Assembly (NCBI GenBank): GCA_026413225.1
Contig: CM048552.1
Location: 211,681,553 to 211,745,552, forward strand
Direction: 5' to 3'
Origin: Otis tarda
Taxonomy: Eukaryota; Chordata; Aves; Otidiformes; Otididae
DNA length: 64,000 nt
Part shown: one piece after another, positions 60,607-64,000 of the stretch
How positions within the stretch are numbered: position 1 is the stretch's first letter
How the letters are laid out: each line of letters begins with the position of its first letter
Translations under genes and position numbers: made by a program
Notes under the pieces: generated by a model
What the model saw: only the letters and a program-made list of their open reading frames with translations
The model's database searches: none
What the model was told of the DNA's origin: nothing

Positions 60607-60699
60607 TCAGGGATGTCCCTGCTTCTTGCAGGGGGGTTGGACTAGATGACCTTTGAAGGTTCCTTCCAACTCTAACCATTCTATGATTCTATGATTCTA
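60291..60699 (+). mobile_element. CR1 LINE 3' end, young copy (subfamily A type)
   Basis: This copy of about 410 bp begins TGACAGGCTGAGAGAGTTGG and ends in a tail of three ATTCTATG-like units. It has the diagnostic CTGATCTAGTCAGGGATGTC and closely matches the inserted copy at 32219 and the one at 13262. Confidence 0.95.
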
Positions 60700-62417
60700 A
60701 AATAAATGTGTACCAAGGAACATGGGTAGCCTGGGAGAGCTGCTGGCCCTGGCGAATATGACTTTCAAGGAAACCACGCACATCCAGTTGCTGCGGTCTC
60801 TTCTCCACCTCCCCAGTCCCCATGGGACTTTGTCTCCCTGAGGCAAGGAAAGGAGCTAAGAGAGGGGACTTGAGGCTAAACAGCTAATGAGAGGTGTAAG
60901 AAAAGAGGAGTCCCAGTACACTGCTACACTTTCTTTGAAGCTCCTGCTTGTGGCATGACAGGTTTGTAACATGTGCATCATTACCTTTAAACTGAGGCTC
61001 TTCGATACCACAAACAACCCAGATAAGACAAAATTTAGTGATGTGAGTGGAAACAAGAAGCATCTCTGTAAGACCTTAGTTGTTTCACTCTAATAAAGGT
61101 AAAGGATTTAAGGAAGGAAATATTTGGGATAGCTACCAAAAAAAAAAAAAAAATTTCTTTCACATTTTGAGGACAGTAGAATCACACAACAGAAAGGGAA
61201 CAACTACTATGTTACTTGAAAACATTTGAAACTTCAGTAAAGGAATTGGTAAATTACTCTTTTGGCAAAGGGATGGATGCTTGCACAGTCAGCCAAGGAC
61301 AAGCATTTAATTCTAAGCACTGTGTAGAAAGTCTTAGTTTGTGTTTAGGAGATACATTTATTTCCATGGGATGAATAAGCATACCCTAGTACAGTGCTGA
61401 TGTGACATTACACTAGGAACCACATTTGTGTAGATGACTGGTTTAAGTGCCCTATCTAACTGTTAGCAGTTGTTTTTAATTCATTTAGCATACCAAATAA
61501 GTAAAAAATCACTAAATAAAACACTGATTTTTTCTTCTGTTTGTGTCTTTGTACAGGTAGACTGAGAATAACACATGTCCACGTTAAAACTGTATCCTAC
61601 AAGAAGTATTTGATGGATTATTCCTAGGTATTTCTGAGAAGGTAAATACAAAAAAAGTGAGTACTAATACCAGTATACGGGATGTTTTAATTATGTTTTG
61701 TTGTTTAAAATCAAATTATGACAGTTGTAATGTTTCTTGTGCAGATTTCTCTAACTGGAGTTGTGAGGAATTTCACTAATTTATTGAGAACATGTCTATT
61801 ATTGATCTGTGTTTATTTTTATTATCTGACAATGATAATTTGATTTGTAGTCCCAGTCGAGGACTCATTTTTGCTGTGCCAGGCACTCTAAAAACGTACA
61901 TATTCTCTGCATGAAGTGACTTGCATCTAAGTACAAATCAAGAAACCATAGATAGTGACAGACAGGTGGAGACCCATGGATGTAATAAGAAAGTGCTGGT
62001 CAGTATGACGGGCAATGCTAATAGAGCCCTTGTCAGTGTTTTCTAGATATTACTGAAGAGAAAGGAAGAGAAAAAGAAGGCTATTTTATAGATATTTATG
62101 GAAGCAGCATGGAAGAAAATAACATTCATTTGAAAATCCAGCACATGGACTGTGGAAAATAGTTGTGTGGGTTGAGGCAGACAGCCTAGTTTTGATATAA
62201 ATGTTCAATGATAAAAGGCTGAGATAAGAAATTTACCTGGTAGATAGAGAGGAAAGGAATTATCTTAAGTATGTTACACAGAACAGGTCTGAAAGACTTC
62301 CATGTAACTAGGGAGTGGCATCTGGAAGAGGAGCATGAGTTGAAGCTAATATCAAAGTTTTGGGCATATGACAGTATGGTAGCAATATCCACGGTGATAG
62401 AGAAGGAAAGTTGCTTG
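60700..62417. other. Non-coding DNA, no gene seen
   Basis: Unique, AT-rich sequence with an A-run at 61138-61153. No family-level similarity is recognised. The last 5 bases before the LTR (62418-62422, GAGAT) are one half of its target duplication. Confidence 0.5.
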
Positions 62418-62422
62418 GAGAT
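62418..62422 (+). repeat. 5-bp target-site duplication (left copy)
   Basis: GAGAT directly precedes the LTR and recurs directly after it at 63563-63567. Five-base duplications are characteristic of ERVL-type integration (ERV1 usually gives 4, ERVK 6). Confidence 0.85.
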
Positions 62423-62595
62423 TGTCGTGGTTTTGTTAGTGAGGGGGGGCCTAAGGTGGTAGCTTCTGCAGGAAACTGCTAGAAGTCGCTCCCCTTTGTT
62501 TAGTGGACTCGGCCGGGCCTAGGGCGGACCTGCTGCTGGCCAAGGTCGAGCCGATTGGTAGCAGAATGTCCCGTGATAACGCCTCTGCGATAACG

Positions 62596-62603
62596 TATTT
62601 AAG
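62596..62603 (+). promoter_or_regulatory. TATA-like core of the LTR promoter
   Basis: TATTTAAG lies 174 bp into the LTR and is preserved in the older copy at 51884-51877 (minus strand), although the bases around it differ. Conservation between two diverged copies supports a promoter role in the original element; current activity is unknown. Confidence 0.55.
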
Positions 62604-63373
62604 AAGGGGAAAACAGAGAAAAAAAGAGAGAAGAGAAGATGTGAAGAAGCTGAGCTGGGGCGGAGGTGCAGAGGGGGAGGCGCAGGCCTCCTGGGCCTTG
62701 CAGGCCTCACCCTCTGGCCTCTTGCCAGGCGGCCGACTGGGCCCGACTCGGCCCGGCCCGGCTGCAAGAAGTGGAAAGGAGATGAGAAGTGAATAAGATG
62801 TAAAAAGATCCTGAGAGACATCTACCACCCTGTTGTGAGGAACGGCTGCAGACGCCAAGGTCAGTTCAGAAGGAGGGGGAGGAGTAATGCGGCTCCTGGC
62901 CAAGATTCCCCTGCAGCCTGTGGTGACGACCATGGTGGAGCAGGTTGTCCCCCTGCAGCCCATGGAGGTCCACGGAGGAGCAGAGATCCACTTGGAGCCC
63001 GTGAAGGACCCCACACCGGGGGAGGTGGATGCCTGAAGGCGGCTGTGGCCCGTGGAGGGCCCGCTGGGACAGCCGTTCTGGAGAGACTGTACTCCGTGGA
63101 AGAGATGACCCACGCCGGAGCAGTTTCGTGAAGGACTGTGGCGTAGGGGTGGGACCCCACAACGGAGCAGGGGAGGAATGCGAGGAGTTCTTCCCCCGAC
63201 CATGAAGCAGCGGCATGAAACAACGTATGATGAACTGACTGCAACCCCCATTCCCTCTTCCCCCCTGTGCCGCTCGGGGGGGGAAGGTAGTAGAGATAAA
63301 GTTAAGCTTGGGAAGAGGGAGGGGTGGATGGAGGTTATCTTGTTCTCTGTCTCATTATCCTGCTGTTTGTAGT

Positions 63374-63379
63374 AATAAA
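63374..63379 (+). terminator. Polyadenylation signal of the LTR
   Basis: AATAAA lies within TAGTAATAAATGAATAG, about 190 bp before the LTR end, where the R region boundary would be expected. A T/GT-rich stretch follows at 63385-63412. Confidence 0.65.
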
Positions 63380-63562
63380 TGAATAGTTTTTCCCAAGTCG
63401 AGTCTGTTTTGCCCGTGACGGTAACTTTAAGGATTTCTCCCTGTCCTTATCTCAAACCTCGAGCCGTTTTTCCTTATATTTTCTCTCCCTGTTCTCTCGG
63501 AGGGTGGGGGGAGTGAGAGAGAGACTGCGTAGTCTGGTCCTGATCAGGGCTGAACTACGACA

Positions 63563-63567
63563 GAGAT
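63563..63567 (+). repeat. 5-bp target-site duplication (right copy)
   Basis: GAGAT matches 62418-62422 exactly, showing that the two flanks belong to one integration and that no internal rearrangement joined different LTRs. Confidence 0.85.
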
Positions 63568-63659
63568 CATTACTGGGACTCCTCAAACGGAAAGCAAGCA
63601 AAATTGAGACTGTCAAGTGCACAGAAAAGGATGAGGAGAAGGTAGAGAAGTAGAACCAT

Positions 63660-64000
63660 GAATCACAGAATATTTGAGGTTGGTGGGGACCTCTGGAGAT
63701 CAGCTATTCCAACCACCTGCTCAAAGCAGGTTTTCCTAGAGAAGGTTGTTCAGGGCTGTGTCCAGTTGGGTTTTTAATATTTCCAAGAGTGAGAATGACA
63801 AAACCTCTTTGGACAACCTGTTCCAGTATTTGACCACCCGCACTGCAAATAAGGTTTTACTAATGTTCAAATGGAATTTCTCATATTTTGGATTATGCCC
63901 ATTGTCTCTTGTCGCTATCCACCACTGAGAAACATCTGCCTACATCTTCTTTACTCTACTCACCAGATTTTATGCACATTAATAAAAGCCCCAGCTCTCT
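63660..64000 (-). mobile_element. CR1 LINE 3' end, minus strand, continues past window
   Basis: Left to right this is the reverse of an older CR1 tail: AATCACAGAATATTTGAGGT, TGGGGACCTCTGGAGATCAG, CTGCTCAAAGCAGG, then GGACAACCTGTTCCAGTATT and CACATTAATAAAAGCCCCAG. The 3' tip is at 63660 and the 5' part lies outside the window. The body wording differs from all plus-strand copies here, so it is another subfamily. It starts about 100 bp after the solo LTR. Confidence 0.9.

Larger units (their letters stand above)
62423..63562 (+). mobile_element. Solo LTR of an ERVL-type endogenous retrovirus
   Basis: The 1,140-bp element starts TGTCGTGGTT and ends AACTACGACA, which are near-perfect terminal inverted repeats of the TG...CA type. 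It is flanked by the duplication GAGAT. No gag, pol or env sequence lies on either side, so it is the product of LTR-LTR recombination. The layout follows avian ERVL LTRs: TATA-like TATTTAAG at 62596-62603, a GC-rich middle with GTGGAGGACCCC-style phrases, AATAAA at 63374-63379 and a CAAGTCGAGTCTGTTTTGCC segment after it. It is much more GC-rich than its flanks. Several frames, including a 266-codon one on the minus strand at 62451-63251, are open only because GC-rich DNA has few stops. Orientation is plus, from the TATA-to-AATAAA order. Confidence 0.93.

Noticed and set aside
62503-63131. Sense-strand frames within the LTR (97 and 98 codons)
   Set aside because: LTRs of this type are not coding. 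The frames are GC-composition artefacts and do not match retroviral proteins.
62451-63251. Longest reading frame in the window (266 codons, minus strand)
   Set aside because: It lies wholly inside the solo LTR, antisense to it, and is open because the DNA is GC-rich and stop-poor. Its translation is Pro/Ser/Gly-biased without any family motif.
1-64000. tRNA, rRNA, microRNA or bacterial-type operon features
   Set aside because: No cloverleaf, conserved rRNA block, long precursor hairpin, ribosome-binding-site-led gene series or operon-like spacing was seen on either strand.

Overview
This window looks like bird nuclear DNA (class Aves) with no protein-coding gene that I can recognise. The evidence is AT-rich, intron-poor-signal sequence with no long host reading frame, many 5'-truncated CR1 LINE copies ending in the (ATTCTATG)n tail typical of avian CR1, an avian ERVL-type solo LTR, and worn MIR/CR1 relics of amniote age. 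Nothing resembles bacterial genes, operons, CRISPR arrays or rRNA/tRNA genes. The species cannot be named from this sequence. It reads as a large intron or an intergenic desert.

Layout. 1-3708: unique AT-rich DNA. 3709-5385: a CR1 3' end followed by a very old CR1 reverse-transcriptase relic. 5386-13261: mostly unique DNA with one MIR relic. 13262-15438: two CR1 copies, the first keeping part of ORF2. 15439-21883: unique DNA holding the only non-repeat reading frame worth testing (minus strand, 17974-18546) and a perfect 16-bp hairpin. 21884-33402: seven CR1 fragments, including one CR1 inserted inside another (32128-32777), plus MIR relics. 33403-51845: about 18 kb with MIR-type relics, a 38-bp tandem duplication and no younger CR1. 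51846-52042: a degraded LTR fragment. 54026-56390: a plus-strand CR1, then a minus-strand CR1 3' end and a minus-strand CR1 endonuclease-domain fragment. 57420-57760: an AT-rich stretch that looks like a candidate regulatory element. 59560-60699: an old CR1 relic next to a younger CR1. 62423-63562: an intact solo LTR with a 5-bp target duplication. 63660-64000: a minus-strand CR1 running off the end.

The most informative points are about repeat history. Two CR1 subfamilies can be told apart by a few diagnostic bases, one of which creates or removes the ORF2 stop codon. The nesting shows which subfamily was active later. Two copies of one LTR family of different age share a conserved TATA-like core. 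I found no evidence for a new multi-gene biological system. The best leads beyond repeats are the minus-strand candidate exon and the possible conserved non-coding elements, and both need comparative data.
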